11,448 nucleotides of DNA, from NCBI GenBank assembly GCA_025934635.1, contig JAICWX010000270.1:1-11448 (forward strand), given 5' to 3'. How positions within the stretch are numbered: the stretch's first letter is position 1; every line of letters begins with the position of its first letter. Source of the stretch: Streptosporangiaceae bacterium. Its GTDB lineage: Bacteria; Actinomycetota; Actinomycetes; Streptosporangiales; Streptosporangiaceae. Below the pieces are notes generated by a model. It saw only the letters and a program-made list of their open reading frames with translations. It was not told the DNA's origin and searched no databases. The translations under genes were made by a program, and so were the position numbers. Positions 1 to 6,581 of this stretch are shown here, piece by piece.

Positions 1-130
1 GATCTTCCGTTCGGTGGCTAGCTCACGGTACGGTCCGTGGCTGCTGGCGCTGCTCGCGGCCGGCCTGTTCTGGTACGGCCTTTACTGCCTGCTCGAGGCC
101 CGGTACCGCGACCTGACACCAGGGCAATAA
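1..130 (+). CDS. DUF1206 domain membrane protein, C-terminal end (partial)
   Basis: The frame starting at base 2 is open from the window edge and ends at TAA 128-130, giving about 42 residues. They contain a hydrophobic helix followed by a charged tail: YGPWLLALLAAGLFWYGLYC, then LLEARYRDL. This is the characteristic end of actinobacterial DUF1206 proteins, which are six-helix integral membrane proteins of unknown function whose last helix finishes in a YGLYCLxEARYR-like motif. What is seen is the final helix and the short cytoplasmic or periplasmic tail; the rest lies upstream of the window. Family assignment is from memory of the motif. The tail is intact and shows no odd codon use. No function can be given beyond membrane location. 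Confidence 0.75.
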   Translation, partial: IFRSVASSRYGPWLLALLAAGLFWYGLYCLLEARYRDLTPGQ

Positions 131-200
131 GCCACCACTGCAGAAGCGTGACCGACCGCCGGGCTGCGTGGCAGCGGCAGAGCTGGCGCGAAGGCGCGTG

Positions 201-565
201 ATGGCCGGGCCCTGGCACGCTGGCCGCCCTGTCGCCCCCCCGGCCGCGCCGCTGTCGCCAGGCACTATCCACCGCCCCGTCGTGCGGAGCCGCGGCGATC
301 ACCGCTCTCGGCGGCCCGCTGTCCGGCTGCCACGCCGACGTCATCTCCGGGGCGTTGCTGGTCATCGGCAAGGACTTCCACGGCCTGACATCCTTCAACA
401 AGGAACTGCTGGCCAGCATCCTGCTGATCGGCGCGCTGGCCGGTCCCCTGGCCGCAGGCAAGATCGCCGACAGGATAGGCCGCCGGCCCCCGGTGCCGGG
501 CACGGCGGCACTCTTCGTCGCCGGGGTGATGCTCGCCGCCTTCTCTCCCAGTTACGCCGCCTGGC
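201..565 (+). pseudogene. Sugar-porter MFS transporter, N-terminal remnant
   Basis: From about base 265 one frame reads like the first two helices of a sugar-porter MFS permease (sugar:H+ symport at the inner membrane): ITALGG, a degraded LFGYDTG segment now reading LSGCHAD, then VISGALLVIGKDF, SFNKELL, ILLIGALAGPLAAGK and the loop motif IADRIGRR, ending AAFSPSY. RIGRR is the conserved MFS motif between helices 2 and 3. The homology stops near 565, so about 100 of some 450-480 residues remain; helices 3 to 12 are absent. Upstream, the likely start (GTG 198 or ATG 201) is in another frame; the reading PVVR then AAAITALGG would need a shift near 286. Truncation plus the lost FGYDTG residues make a working transporter implausible. 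The frame stays open to 825, but residues after 565 do not resemble the family. Confidence 0.7.
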
Positions 566-988
566 AGGAGCCCCGGAGACGGCCAAGGGCGCTGTACCAA
601 GCACTGCGGACCGCCATCACCGACGCGATCCAGACCGTGCCGGGCACCGGCACGGACCGGGGCAGCTGCCAGATCGCCGTCGAAACCGCCGGGATACTAG
701 CCACCAGCGCCCGCAACGTCACAGGCAAGGCCACTGATCTCGTCGGCGACGTCGGCCGCGTCCTGGCGAACCTGCACGGCCCGCGCCGGCCCGCATCGGC
801 GCCCGCCGGGTCAGATCCCCTCTAACCCGCTACGCCGAGCATCCGCCCGGCAAACCGCGCAGTTGCCAGCGGATCACCACGATCACCACCGAGATCCACG
901 CCGGGCACCAGCCGGCGGCGACACGCCGACAGAAATACGTGACAACCGCCGGCGGACCTTAACTCCCCGCCATTGCGCCTAGGCTGGC
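566..988. other. Stretch without a recognisable gene
   Basis: Beyond the sugar-porter homology the + strand frame stays open to TAA 823-825, coding for an alanine- and threonine-rich stretch (around ALRTAITDAIQ and ILATSARNVTGKATDLVGD) that I do not recognise. A second + frame is open over about 830-955 and ends at TAA; it contains YAEHPPGKPR and ITTITTEIHAGHQPAA and is also unrecognised. Neither has a visible ribosome binding site or start in a sensible place. They may be remnants of further deleted genes. No terminator hairpin, tRNA or repeat was seen. Confidence 0.4.
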
Positions 989-1125
989 TCAGTTCAGCAG
1001 GCCCGCTGTGATCATTGCCTGGAACGTGCCGCCCGCGCGGATGAGCTGGCTGTAGGTGCCGGTATCGGCAGCACGGCCCTGGCCGGGTCCGCCTCCACCC
1101 GCCGGCCGCCCGGCAGGTCACCGAA
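989..1125 (-). pseudogene. ABC exporter ATPase, C-terminal remnant
   Basis: On the minus strand the frame ending at TGA 989-991 reads DTGTYSQLIRAGGTFQAMIT then AGLLN. This matches the very end of ABC exporter (type IV, multidrug/lipid-like) nucleotide-binding domains, where the segment after the H-loop reads GxVVExGTxxELLAxGGxFAxL. Just upstream, in a different frame, LPGGRRVEADP resembles the preceding GGRIVExG strand, so a frameshift lies between about 1066 and 1085. Walker A, signature and Walker B motifs are absent from the window, and sequence further upstream is NRAMP. This is a fossil of about 40 residues with no function. Assignment rests on a short motif. Confidence 0.5.
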
Positions 1126-1149
1126 CGCTGGCGGCCAAGAAGCCAGAGG

Positions 1150-1874
1150 TCACACTCCGGTCAGTGAGAGGAGCACGGCGATGGCGGCGGCGGTCATCAG
1201 CCCGACAGTGACCCAGCCCAGGACCGCGGCCAGGCCCCCGTTGCGGCTCTCACCCATCAGCGGCCTGTTCCGGGAGATGATCATGACGACGATCAGGAAC
1301 GGCGACGCGGCGATCCCGTTGACGATCGCGACCAGCACCAGCAAGCTGATCGGGTTGACCGGGGCGAGGGTCAGCGCGGTGCCGCCCACCGTCCCGGCGC
1401 CGAGCAGGACATAAAACACCGGCGCCTTGCGCAGCGACAGCGACAGGCCCCAGGGCTTGCCCAGTAGCCCGGCCAGTCCCGCCGAGCCCGCGCCGGCCAG
1501 GACCGGCACGGCGAGAATCCCCGAGCCGATGAAACCCAGCGCGAACAGTGCCGAGGCCAGCGAGCCCGCGACCGGGCGCAGGGCTCCCGCGGCCTGCGCG
1601 GCACTGGTGATGGCTGTGCCCTTGTGCAGGCCCAGGGTGGAGGCGGTCGCGGTGATGATCGCGAACATCACCAGGTTCGACAGTCCCATCCCGGTGAACA
1701 CGTCGAAGCGGCTGCTGCGCGTCTTGCCCCTGGCCCCCAGCGTGGTGCGCCGCGTCAGCGGCAGGGGCTTGTCTCCCCCGGCGTCCTCAGCGCGCATCTC
1801 CTCGACCCGGTTGGCGGTCTGCCAGAAGAACAGGTACGGGAGATCGTGGTCCCCAGCACCGCGACCAGCTGGCC
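1150..1874 (-). pseudogene. NRAMP-family divalent metal transporter, C-terminal half, frameshifted
   Basis: NRAMP proteins import Mn2+ or Fe2+ with protons across the inner membrane. The minus-strand frame ending at TGA 1150-1152 covers 215 residues with about six hydrophobic helices: FDVFTGMGLSNLVMFAIITA, then a LGLHKGTAITSAAQAAGALRP loop, LFALGFIGSGILAVPVLAG, FYVLLGAGTVGG, NPISLLVLVAIVNGIAASPF and a last helix ending LLSLTGV. The helix-6-like GFIGSGILAVPVLAG is diagnostic. Upstream, a second frame gives GQLVAVLGTTIS and the first resumes PYLFFWQTANRVEEMRAED, a typical NRAMP junction; one base is missing at about 1837-1841. The homology stops at about 1874, exactly where the plus-strand STAS ATG lies, so helices 1 to 4 with the DPGN metal site are missing. 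Non-functional as it stands. Confidence 0.85.
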
Positions 1875-2507
1875 ATGGGCGATGCGCTGGCCATCACGGT
1901 CCGCCGTGACTGCGGCGTCGTGATCGTGGCAGTCTCCGGGGACATTGACATTCCCACCGTGACCCGGTTGCGGGAGCGCCTGTCCGGGCTGGCGGACGGC
2001 GGGCAGACGCTGATCGTGGACCTGAACCGCGTCACGTTCATCGATTCAGCTGGGCTCGGGGCGCTGGCCGGCACGGCCCGCCGCGCAGCCGCGCACGGCG
2101 GCAGCCCGCATGCGGTCTGCGCCCGGCCGCTAGCCCGCAGGCTGCTGTGGCTGACCAGGGTGGATCGCCGTATTCCGCCGGCCGCTACCGCGGAGGGGGC
2201 GCTGATGTTCCTGGCGGCATCCCGGGATTCTCCCGGCCAGCGGGCCGGCGGCGGACCGCGCCGCGACGCCGTGGTGCGGCGGTGGGTTCCGTCGCGCAGG
2301 AACATCTGGCATGTCATGCGTATCACCGGCCTTCACGGGGGCCGTGGCGCAGCCGGATCCCGGCTTGTTCTTCCAGCAGTGCTACGGCGAGGAGCTCCCC
2401 GTCCGCCGGCCCGTACCGGGTCAGGGCACGCTGGTGGATTCGCTCCACCAGCGCGGACAGCTCGAAGGGCACGTCATGTTCCCGGCCCAGCGCGGTTACC
2501 GTCGTGA
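1875..2507 (+). CDS. STAS-domain anti-anti-sigma factor with an unusual long tail
   Basis: Residues 1-110 form a STAS domain like SpoIIAA/RsbV: a first strand VVIVAVSGDIDIPTVTRL, the core strand TLIVDLNRVTFIDSAGLGAL, and the last helix LARRLLWLTRVDRRI. Such proteins bind an anti-sigma kinase and release a sigma factor when dephosphorylated. The phosphoacceptor motif is D-S-A-G-L, so the first serine is kept. After about residue 120 the protein becomes a low-complexity Arg/Gly/Pro/Ala tail up to TGA near 2507. That tail lies antisense to the dehydrogenase gene (overlap 2323-2507), and the family is normally 100-130 residues, so it is probably read-through after a lost stop or a shift. There is no Shine-Dalgarno sequence before ATG 1875, and the upstream DNA is NRAMP coding sequence; its own promoter may have been lost. 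Confidence 0.7.
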   Translation: MGDALAITVRRDCGVVIVAVSGDIDIPTVTRLRERLSGLADGGQTLIVDLNRVTFIDSAGLGALAGTARRAAAHGGSPHAVCARPLARRLLWLTRVDRRIPPAATAEGALMFLAASRDSPGQRAGGGPRRDAVVRRWVPSRRNIWHVMRITGLHGGRGAAGSRLVLPAVLRRGAPRPPARTGSGHAGGFAPPARTARRARHVPGPARLPS

Positions 2508-3233
2508 GTTCCTCGCAGCAGCGGTCCAGCCCGAAGCCGGTCATATAGTCACCGGCGAGCAATGCGCCGAGGTTGTCGCGGATGAAGGCGCTGGACGCGG
2601 CACTGTCCATCAGTGCCTGGCGCAGGACGTCGAGGTCGATCCCGGCGCGCCGGGCCAGGAGCAGGGCCTCGGCGGTAGCGATGGCCTGACCGAACCACAG
2701 CAGGTTGACCAGCAGCTTGGTCAGGTACCCGGCGCCGTGGCCGCCGACGTGACTGATGCGATGCGGGTCGGCCAGCACCTCGAGCAGCGGGCGGTGCCGT
2801 TCAACCAGGGCGACGTCGCCGCCTACGAATAGCTGCAGCTTCCCTGCCCGGGCCTCCGGCACGCCGCCGCCGGCCGGAGCCTCGAGCACACCGATGCCGC
2901 GGGCATCCGCGGCATGAAACAATACCCGCCCATCTCCGGTGAGCTGCTGGTCATGTCGATCCACGTGGCCGCGGCCGGAAGGGCGGCCAGGACGCCGCCA
3001 CGCCCGGCCATCACGTCATGTACCTCGCCCGGGCCCGGCAGCACCGTGATGAGGACATCCGCCTCCGCGGCCACCTCAGCCGCCGTGCCCTTCCACTGCG
3101 CTCCGCAACCGGTCACCGCGCTCTCACGCTCACCGCGCGCGTCCCCGGCCGTGACCTGGTACCCGGCCCGGACCAGGTTCGCGCACATGGGCAAGCCCAT
3201 CCGGCCCACGCCGATAAACCCGATGCGCGTCAT
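2323..3233 (-). pseudogene. 3-hydroxyisobutyrate dehydrogenase-like oxidoreductase, one frameshift
   Basis: This family (beta-hydroxyacid dehydrogenases: 3-hydroxyisobutyrate dehydrogenase, tartronate semialdehyde reductase and imine reductase relatives) uses NAD(P) in the cytosol. From ATG 3233 the N-terminus MTRIGFIGVGRMGLPMCANL carries the GxGxxG Rossmann motif, followed by DVLITVLPGP and WIDMTSSSPEMG (substrate-binding segment, usually DMSTxSP). One base is missing in the GGGCGGG run at about 2925-2931; the next frame continues RVLFHAADARGIGVLEAPAG, GGxxxARAGKLQLFVGGD, then GHGAGYLTKLLVNLL with the catalytic lysine in the expected GxxxxKLxxN setting, and ends at TGA 2323-2325. Repaired length is about 300 residues, normal for the family. 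All key residues survive, so this is either a very young pseudogene or a sequencing error. No clear ribosome binding site precedes the ATG. Confidence 0.85.
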
Positions 3234-3294
3234 CTGAGCACGATAGCCGCACGCCGATCCGCGTTCTCACCGCGCTGGCCTGCCTGATCGGAGC

Positions 3295-3480
3295 TCAGCT
3301 GTCGTCCCGGCTGCCCAGTGCGGGCCTCGTGTCAGCCGGGGCGCCGTCGTCTGTGCCTGGGCGGCTGAGATCCTGCAGCGGATCTTGCTCGTGACGGAGC
3401 AGCAAGTAGGCCAGGATGGTGAGGAGCCCGGCGAAGATGAGCCAGGCGAACAGGACGACGAGGCCGCCGGTCTGGGTCAT
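3295..3480 (-). CDS. Small single-helix membrane protein
   Basis: The 61-residue protein starts MTQTGG, has one long hydrophobic segment (about residues 7-27, VVLFAWLIFAGLLTILAYLLL) and then a hydrophilic, acidic tail beginning RHEQDPLQDL and rich in Asp. It should be a single-pass inner membrane protein; the basic residues just after the helix suggest the tail is cytoplasmic. Start choice is firm: AGGAGG lies 7-8 bases before ATG 3480 on the minus strand and overlaps the last codons and TAA of the upstream methyltransferase remnant, leaving 5 bases between the genes, so the two were probably translationally coupled. I do not recognise a family. It is too long for KdpF and has no other partner-specific motif. 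It appears intact. Confidence 0.7.
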   Translation of the reverse strand: MTQTGGLVVLFAWLIFAGLLTILAYLLLRHEQDPLQDLSRPGTDDGAPADTRPALGSRDDS

Positions 3481-3495
3481 TTCCCTTACCTCCTG
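3480..3495 (-). promoter_or_regulatory. Strong Shine-Dalgarno overlapping upstream stop
   Basis: On the minus strand the bases read CCAGGAGGTAAGGGAA before ATG 3480. AGGAGG forms the last two Arg codons of the methyltransferase remnant and is followed by its TAA. This fixes the start of the small membrane protein and suggests coupling. Confidence 0.7.
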
Positions 3496-3787
3496 GCGGG
3501 CCGTAGCTGGTCACGGCGCGCCGAGATGTCGATCCGGGGCCGGTTCACTTCGGTGACCTGGGACCAGGGAACGGCCAGAGAGCGTCGGGCCAGGTACCTG
3601 AACAGCTGCGGGAAAGGCCACGGCCCGCTGACGGAGTTGCGCACGACCCGCTCAGCGACGCGGCGGGTGTAGGCGCACGCGGTCGCGACGTCGGGGTAAT
3701 CGATGGCGAGGGTGTCCCAGTCGGGCTCGCCCATGACGAGCCGACCGCCCGGGTGCAGACGCGCCGCGGCTCGGCCAGGGCGCCCAT
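3486..3787 (-). pseudogene. Class I SAM-dependent methyltransferase, C-terminal remnant, frameshifted
   Basis: The last 85 or so residues on the minus strand read PGGRLVMGEPDWDTLAIDYP, then RRVAERVVRNSV and PQLFRYLAR, ending at TAA 3486-3488. R-V-L-x-P-G-G-R-L followed by a GEPDWDT strand is typical of a Rossmann-fold methyltransferase subgroup (ubiE/COQ5-like) acting on small molecules or lipids. The preceding ALAEPRRV is in another frame (from about 3787) and joins in a standard way if one base is restored at about 3752-3761. The SAM-binding motif I (GxGxG) and the acidic loop are absent: homology ends near 3790 and the DNA beyond serves as the leader of the plus-strand gene at 3976. So the N-terminal half is missing and the remnant cannot bind SAM. 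Confidence 0.65.
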
Positions 3788-3975
3788 GTCGGTGCCGGGG
3801 CCACAACCAGGGATTGCCGGGCCGTTTCAGCCTGGGCGGCGGGGGCAGAGAGGTACCGAGATCTGTGGCAGTGGAGCGGTTGCGCGTACGGGCCGGCCGG
3901 GCCGAATCGAGGCGGATAAGCCTGGTTCCGCTTGTCTTTGCAGGTACAAGCGATCGATCCCGGGAGGCACCCGCC
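3788..3975. other. Intergenic region upstream of the 3976 gene
   Basis: There is no gene here on either strand. The DNA is slightly less GC-rich around 3915-3960 and must hold the promoter of the plus-strand group starting at 3976. I could not identify convincing -35 and -10 boxes. GGGAGG at about 3960-3965 is the ribosome binding site for ATG 3976. Confidence 0.4.
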
Positions 3976-4350
3976 ATGACTGATCCTGACAGGCCCCGAC
4001 ACGTCGAAGTCGGTGATGGCGGCCAGCCGGTCGCGGCTGCTGAGGTGACAACTAACGCCGGGGCGGACGGAACTGTGCGGGCGTCGCTGCATGCGCAGGC
4101 CGGGCATATCACCCCCGGCCGCCGGGCGAGCCTGGTTGACGCGGTCATGAATCTGCCCGAGGTGCAGGCCAGCGCGCGCCTGGAGGCTACTATCCCGCTC
4201 GGCGACGGCGAATCGCTCGAGCGCCTGCGGGAGCGGACCGAGGATGCCGTCACGCGTCAAGCTGGCTCGACCACGCTGCTGGACGCGAACATACCGTCAG
4301 GCAGCCAGCCGGGACCCGGCCAGGATCCTGACGGCGGAACTACCTCGTGA
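3976..4350 (+). CDS. Conserved-looking hypothetical protein, 124 aa
   Basis: ATG 3976 is preceded by GGGAGG with about ten bases of spacing, a good start. The protein is hydrophilic with no signal peptide or membrane helix. A central block looks folded and constrained: RASLHAQAGHITPGRRASLV, DAVMNLPEV, ARLEATIPLGDGESLERLRE and TRQAGSTTLLDANI. The first ~35 and last ~15 residues are low complexity. I have an impression of similar proteins in other actinomycetes but cannot name a family. The alternation of helix (GRRASLVDAVMNLPEV) and strand (LEATIPLG) suggests a small alpha/beta fold. Its TGA (4348-4350) overlaps the GTG of the next gene, so it is probably the first gene of a coupled group with the next small gene and the PlsC-type acyltransferase. 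Third-position G/C preference supports coding. Confidence 0.75.
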   Translation: MTDPDRPRHVEVGDGGQPVAAAEVTTNAGADGTVRASLHAQAGHITPGRRASLVDAVMNLPEVQASARLEATIPLGDGESLERLRERTEDAVTRQAGSTTLLDANIPSGSQPGPGQDPDGGTTS

Positions 4351-4611
4351 CCGTCACTGCCACGGGCAGTGCTGATGTCGAGGAGGCCGGCGCGGGCGAG
4401 TTCCGGGCCGACACGGGCGAACTCCAGGCTCCGATCACCTGGCACGGCGGGCTTTGCGGTGCGGGAGCAACGCCGCAGGGGGCAGAGTCGAATGGGGCCG
4501 CTGCGGGTGCCGCGTCGGCCGTGGGAGGTGGCCGCGGTGGCGTTCGAGACTGCTCGCAGGCACCGTTACCTGCCGGCGCTGCCGTGTCCAGCGCACTGGG
4601 ATTCGAGCTGA
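4347..4611 (+). pseudogene. Small hypothetical protein, probable 1-base insertion
   Basis: GTG 4347 overlaps the previous stop (GTGA), implying translational coupling. The first frame (MTVTATGSADVEEAGAGEF, then GELQAPITWHGG) has good third-position G/C only to about 4446. From about 4450 the frame shifted by one base has the strong third-position G/C and reads FAVREQRRRGQSRMGPLRVP, RRPWEVAAVAFETARRHRYL, then PALPCPAHWDSS, ending at TGA 4609-4611, one base before the acyltransferase ATG. Deleting one G from GGCGGG near 4447-4452 joins both parts into a protein of about 88 residues. If the shift is real, the unrepaired frame runs out at 4652 inside the acyltransferase. The basic-aromatic C-terminus (PWEVAAVAFETARRHRYLP) is distinctive, but I do not recognise the family. 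Confidence 0.5.
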
Positions 4612-4612
4612 G

Positions 4613-5662
4613 ATGCGCGTTGTGCTGCTCTGGCTGCGCCGTGTCGTCGTGATCCCGGTGCTCGCGGGCGCGATCGTGATCAGTACCGCGCTGCTTGTTC
4701 TTGCCGCTGTCGTCACCGGGCCGGTGTCGCTGTGCCTGCGGGGGCGGGGGCGCTGGCGGGCCGTGCGGCTGGGCGCCTTTCTCGTCACCTACCTCGCACT
4801 TGAGCTCATTGCCCTAGCCAGCGCGCTCGCGGTCTGGGTCCGGTGCGGCCCTGCCTCGCGGCGGGACGCCGTGCGCTATCAGGACTTGAATTTCTGCCTC
4901 GTGGAGAAGCTGCTGGCACGCCTGTACCGTACATCCTGCTGGCTGTTCGGGCTTCGCGTGGAAGTTCACGCCAGCCAGCAACAGCAGCAGGATGCCCGGG
5001 CGGGTGTGCCGCCCGGGCCCGTCATCCTCCTGGCCCGGCACGCCGGGCCAGGAGATAGCTTCCTGCTTGTCTATGGCTTGCTGGCGTACGCGGGCCGGCG
5101 GCCGCTGCTCGTGCTCAAGCACACGCTCGCCCTTGATCCATGGATAGACGTGCTACTGGGAAGGGTCCCGCACGGCTTCATCGAATCCGACGGGCACGGC
5201 GACCGCGCGGTCGCACTAATCAGCGGCCTCGCTGCGGGCCTGGGGAGCCGGGACGCGCTGGTCATCTTCCCTGAAGGCGGTAACTTCACCCCGGGCCGCC
5301 GCCGCCGCGCCATCGACCGCCTGCGGCGCCAGGGCCGGCGCCGCCGCGCCGGGCAGGCGGCCCGGCTCGGCCATGTGCTGCCGCCGCGCCCGTCCGGCAC
5401 CCTGAGTGCGATCGACGCCGCACCGCAAGCCGACCTCGTCATCGTGGCTCATACTGGCCTTGACCATCTCGACTCGGCTGCCGCCGTCTGGAAAGGCATC
5501 CCGCTCGACCGCCCGCTACAGGTCGCCTGGTGGCGGATCCCTGCCGCAGACGTACCCTCCGGCCAGGAGGCCCGCACGGAATGGCTCAACGCCCAGTGGG
5601 CGCGGGTGGACGACTGGATAGCCGGCTACGGGATCAGCAGCCGCTCAGAGCGCGAGCGGTAG
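4613..5662 (+). CDS. PlsC-type lysophospholipid acyltransferase (1-acylglycerol-3-phosphate acyltransferase-like)
   Basis: Members transfer an acyl chain to lysophosphatidic acid or a related acceptor at the inner membrane. The 349-residue protein has two hydrophobic N-terminal segments (about residues 7-40 and 52-80), then the acyltransferase domain with H-x4-D as RHAGPGDSF (about residue 142) and the FPEGGNF block (about residue 221). In the family the HX4D His and Asp are catalytic and FPEG binds the acceptor phosphate. After FPEGG comes a strongly basic segment (PGRRRRAIDRLRRQGRRRR) and GHVLPPRPSG. A short Gln run (SQQQQQ) sits in a loop at about 120. ATG 4613 is chosen because it lies one base after the upstream gene's stop and begins the hydrophobic N-terminus; a GTG at 4454 would add an implausible Arg/Cys-rich extension. 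It is one of few large intact genes here. Its acceptor is unknown. Confidence 0.85.
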   Translation: MRVVLLWLRRVVVIPVLAGAIVISTALLVLAAVVTGPVSLCLRGRGRWRAVRLGAFLVTYLALELIALASALAVWVRCGPASRRDAVRYQDLNFCLVEKLLARLYRTSCWLFGLRVEVHASQQQQQDARAGVPPGPVILLARHAGPGDSFLLVYGLLAYAGRRPLLVLKHTLALDPWIDVLLGRVPHGFIESDGHGDRAVALISGLAAGLGSRDALVIFPEGGNFTPGRRRRAIDRLRRQGRRRRAGQAARLGHVLPPRPSGTLSAIDAAPQADLVIVAHTGLDHLDSAAAVWKGIPLDRPLQVAWWRIPAADVPSGQEARTEWLNAQWARVDDWIAGYGISSRSERER

Positions 5663-5755
5663 CGGCGCAGGACCCAACCTGCGTTTCTCCCCGCTCCTTC
5701 TCGCTCAGGAACCCGCCAGGATCTAAGCAGCCGGCATCGCCCGGGGCCGTCCGGG

Positions 5756-5974
5756 GCCGGGGCGGTGCTGGCCGCGCTGCTCGGCGTCAGCATCGGCCCG
5801 AACCTCACCCACACCGGATCGCTGGCCACGCTGCTGTGGCGGCGCATCGCCCGTCATCACGGGTCCGCGCCCGATCTCGGCGAATTCACCCGGCTGGGGC
5901 TGCTCACCGTGCCTGCGGCGCTGGTCCTCGGGGTCCTGGCGCTGTGGGCCGGACTCCACATCGCCGGAGGCTGA
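5756..5974 (+). pseudogene. ArsB/SLC13-type permease, C-terminal remnant
   Basis: The frame ending at TGA 5972-5974 reads AVLAALLGVSIGPNLTHTGS, then LATLLWRRIARHHG, a hydrophilic EFTRLG step, and a last helix LLTVPAALVLGVLALWAGLH. The N-(I/V)-GPNLTxTGSLATLLWRR block followed by EFxRLGLLTVP is characteristic of the end of arsenite permease ArsB and related ion-transporter (SLC13-like) proteins. Only about 72 of around 420 residues remain; upstream of about 5756 the sequence loses similarity and meets the end of the acyltransferase region. A deletion has removed the N-terminal 80%. There is no start or ribosome binding site that would express it usefully. Its last bases (GGAGG) serve as the ribosome binding site of the following universal stress gene. 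Confidence 0.7.
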
Positions 5975-5979
5975 TACAC

Positions 5980-6355
5980 GTGGCCGGGACAGATACCCAG
6001 GCCCGTTCGGTATATATCTGGGTCTGCGAGGGGACCTGGCGGGCCACCGCGGACGCGCCCTGGACCTGGCACCGGTCGGGGCTCGCTTCACGAGGCTGCA
6101 CGTCACCTCGGACGAGGTGCCTGGCGCGGCCCGCAGCGGCTACGCGGGCCTGTTCGGGCGGACCAGCCGGGGCGGGCCTGCGATCGGCTCGATGTTCGAG
6201 GTGGCCCCGAACGGGTCGTGGTGGCGGCCTCGGCGCGGCCGGACCTGCTCATCGTGGCCCGGGACGGCGACCGGACCCGGCTCGGCCCGAAGAGCCTGGG
6301 CAAGACCAGCCGGTTCGTCGTCGATCATGCCTCGTGTCCGGTTCTGCTGGTCTGA
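5980..6355 (+). pseudogene. Universal stress protein (UspA family), two frameshifts and an internal gap
   Basis: GTG 5980 has GGAGG nine bases upstream. The first frame reads VYIWVCEGTWRATADA, the N-terminal strand of an actinobacterial USP subgroup (WVxEGTWxAxVDA). One base is missing at about 6057-6061; the next frame gives DLAPVGARFTRLHVTSDEVP and GAARSGYAGLFGRTSRGG. A second missing base at about 6204-6210 leads to ERVVVAASARPDLLIVARDG, DRTRLGPKSLGKTSRFVVDH and ASCPVLLV before TGA 6353-6355. The D-x-x-R-x-G-P-x-S-L-G segment corresponds to the nucleotide-binding loop of this subgroup. The repaired length is about 125 residues; from memory, relatives are longer, with extra residues between GRxxRG and the AxxxRVV strand, so an internal deletion is also likely. 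USPs help cells survive starvation, hypoxia or oxidative stress; this copy cannot be made intact. Confidence 0.75.
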
Positions 6356-6515
6356 CCCGGGTCCGCTCCCGGCGTCGGCACCATTCCCCTGCCGCCACAT
6401 CACTTTCCCTACCGGGCCGCCGGGAGCGCGGAACCCGGACACCGCGACCTGTATTACCAGCCGGAAGTGCGTGACAGGTGACCGCCCTGGCCCGGACTGG
6501 CGAGCTCGGCCTCCG

Positions 6516-6521
6516 TATACT
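6516..6521 (+). promoter_or_regulatory. Possible -10 box (TATACT)
   Basis: TATACT in this GC-rich DNA is close to the TATAAT consensus and lies about 60 bases before the ATPase start at 6582. A matching -35 box was not found (CGGACT at 6493-6498 has the right spacing but poor fit). Apart from this, 6356-6581 contains no gene I can see. Confidence 0.25.
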
Positions 6522-6581
6522 GCACTGTCATGGCCGCTCTGGTCGTGAGCGGGGCCGGTTAGGCTGGTGCCGGAGGTGCGC

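Noticed and set aside
168..737. Long + strand open frame of 189 codons
   Set aside because: Arg/Pro/Gly-rich product with no homology; it overlaps the recognisable sugar-porter reading in another frame. Only its first codons (198-285) might belong to that gene.
3797..4253. Minus-strand N-terminal extension of the methyltransferase frame
   Set aside because: Its sequence is antisense to the well-supported gene at 3976-4350 and has no methyltransferase motif I.
4454..4612. GTG 4454 as start of the acyltransferase
   Set aside because: Would add 53 Arg/Cys-rich residues before a natural hydrophobic N-terminus; another frame has the coding-type third-position bias here.
5290..5360. CGCCGC-rich stretch as a repeat or hairpin element
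   Set aside because: It encodes the Arg-rich segment after FPEGG in the acyltransferase; no need for a separate element.
5530..6474. 314-codon + strand open frame
   Set aside because: It crosses the acyltransferase end, the permease tail and part of the USP in mixed frames; only the short USP segment from 5980 is meaningful.
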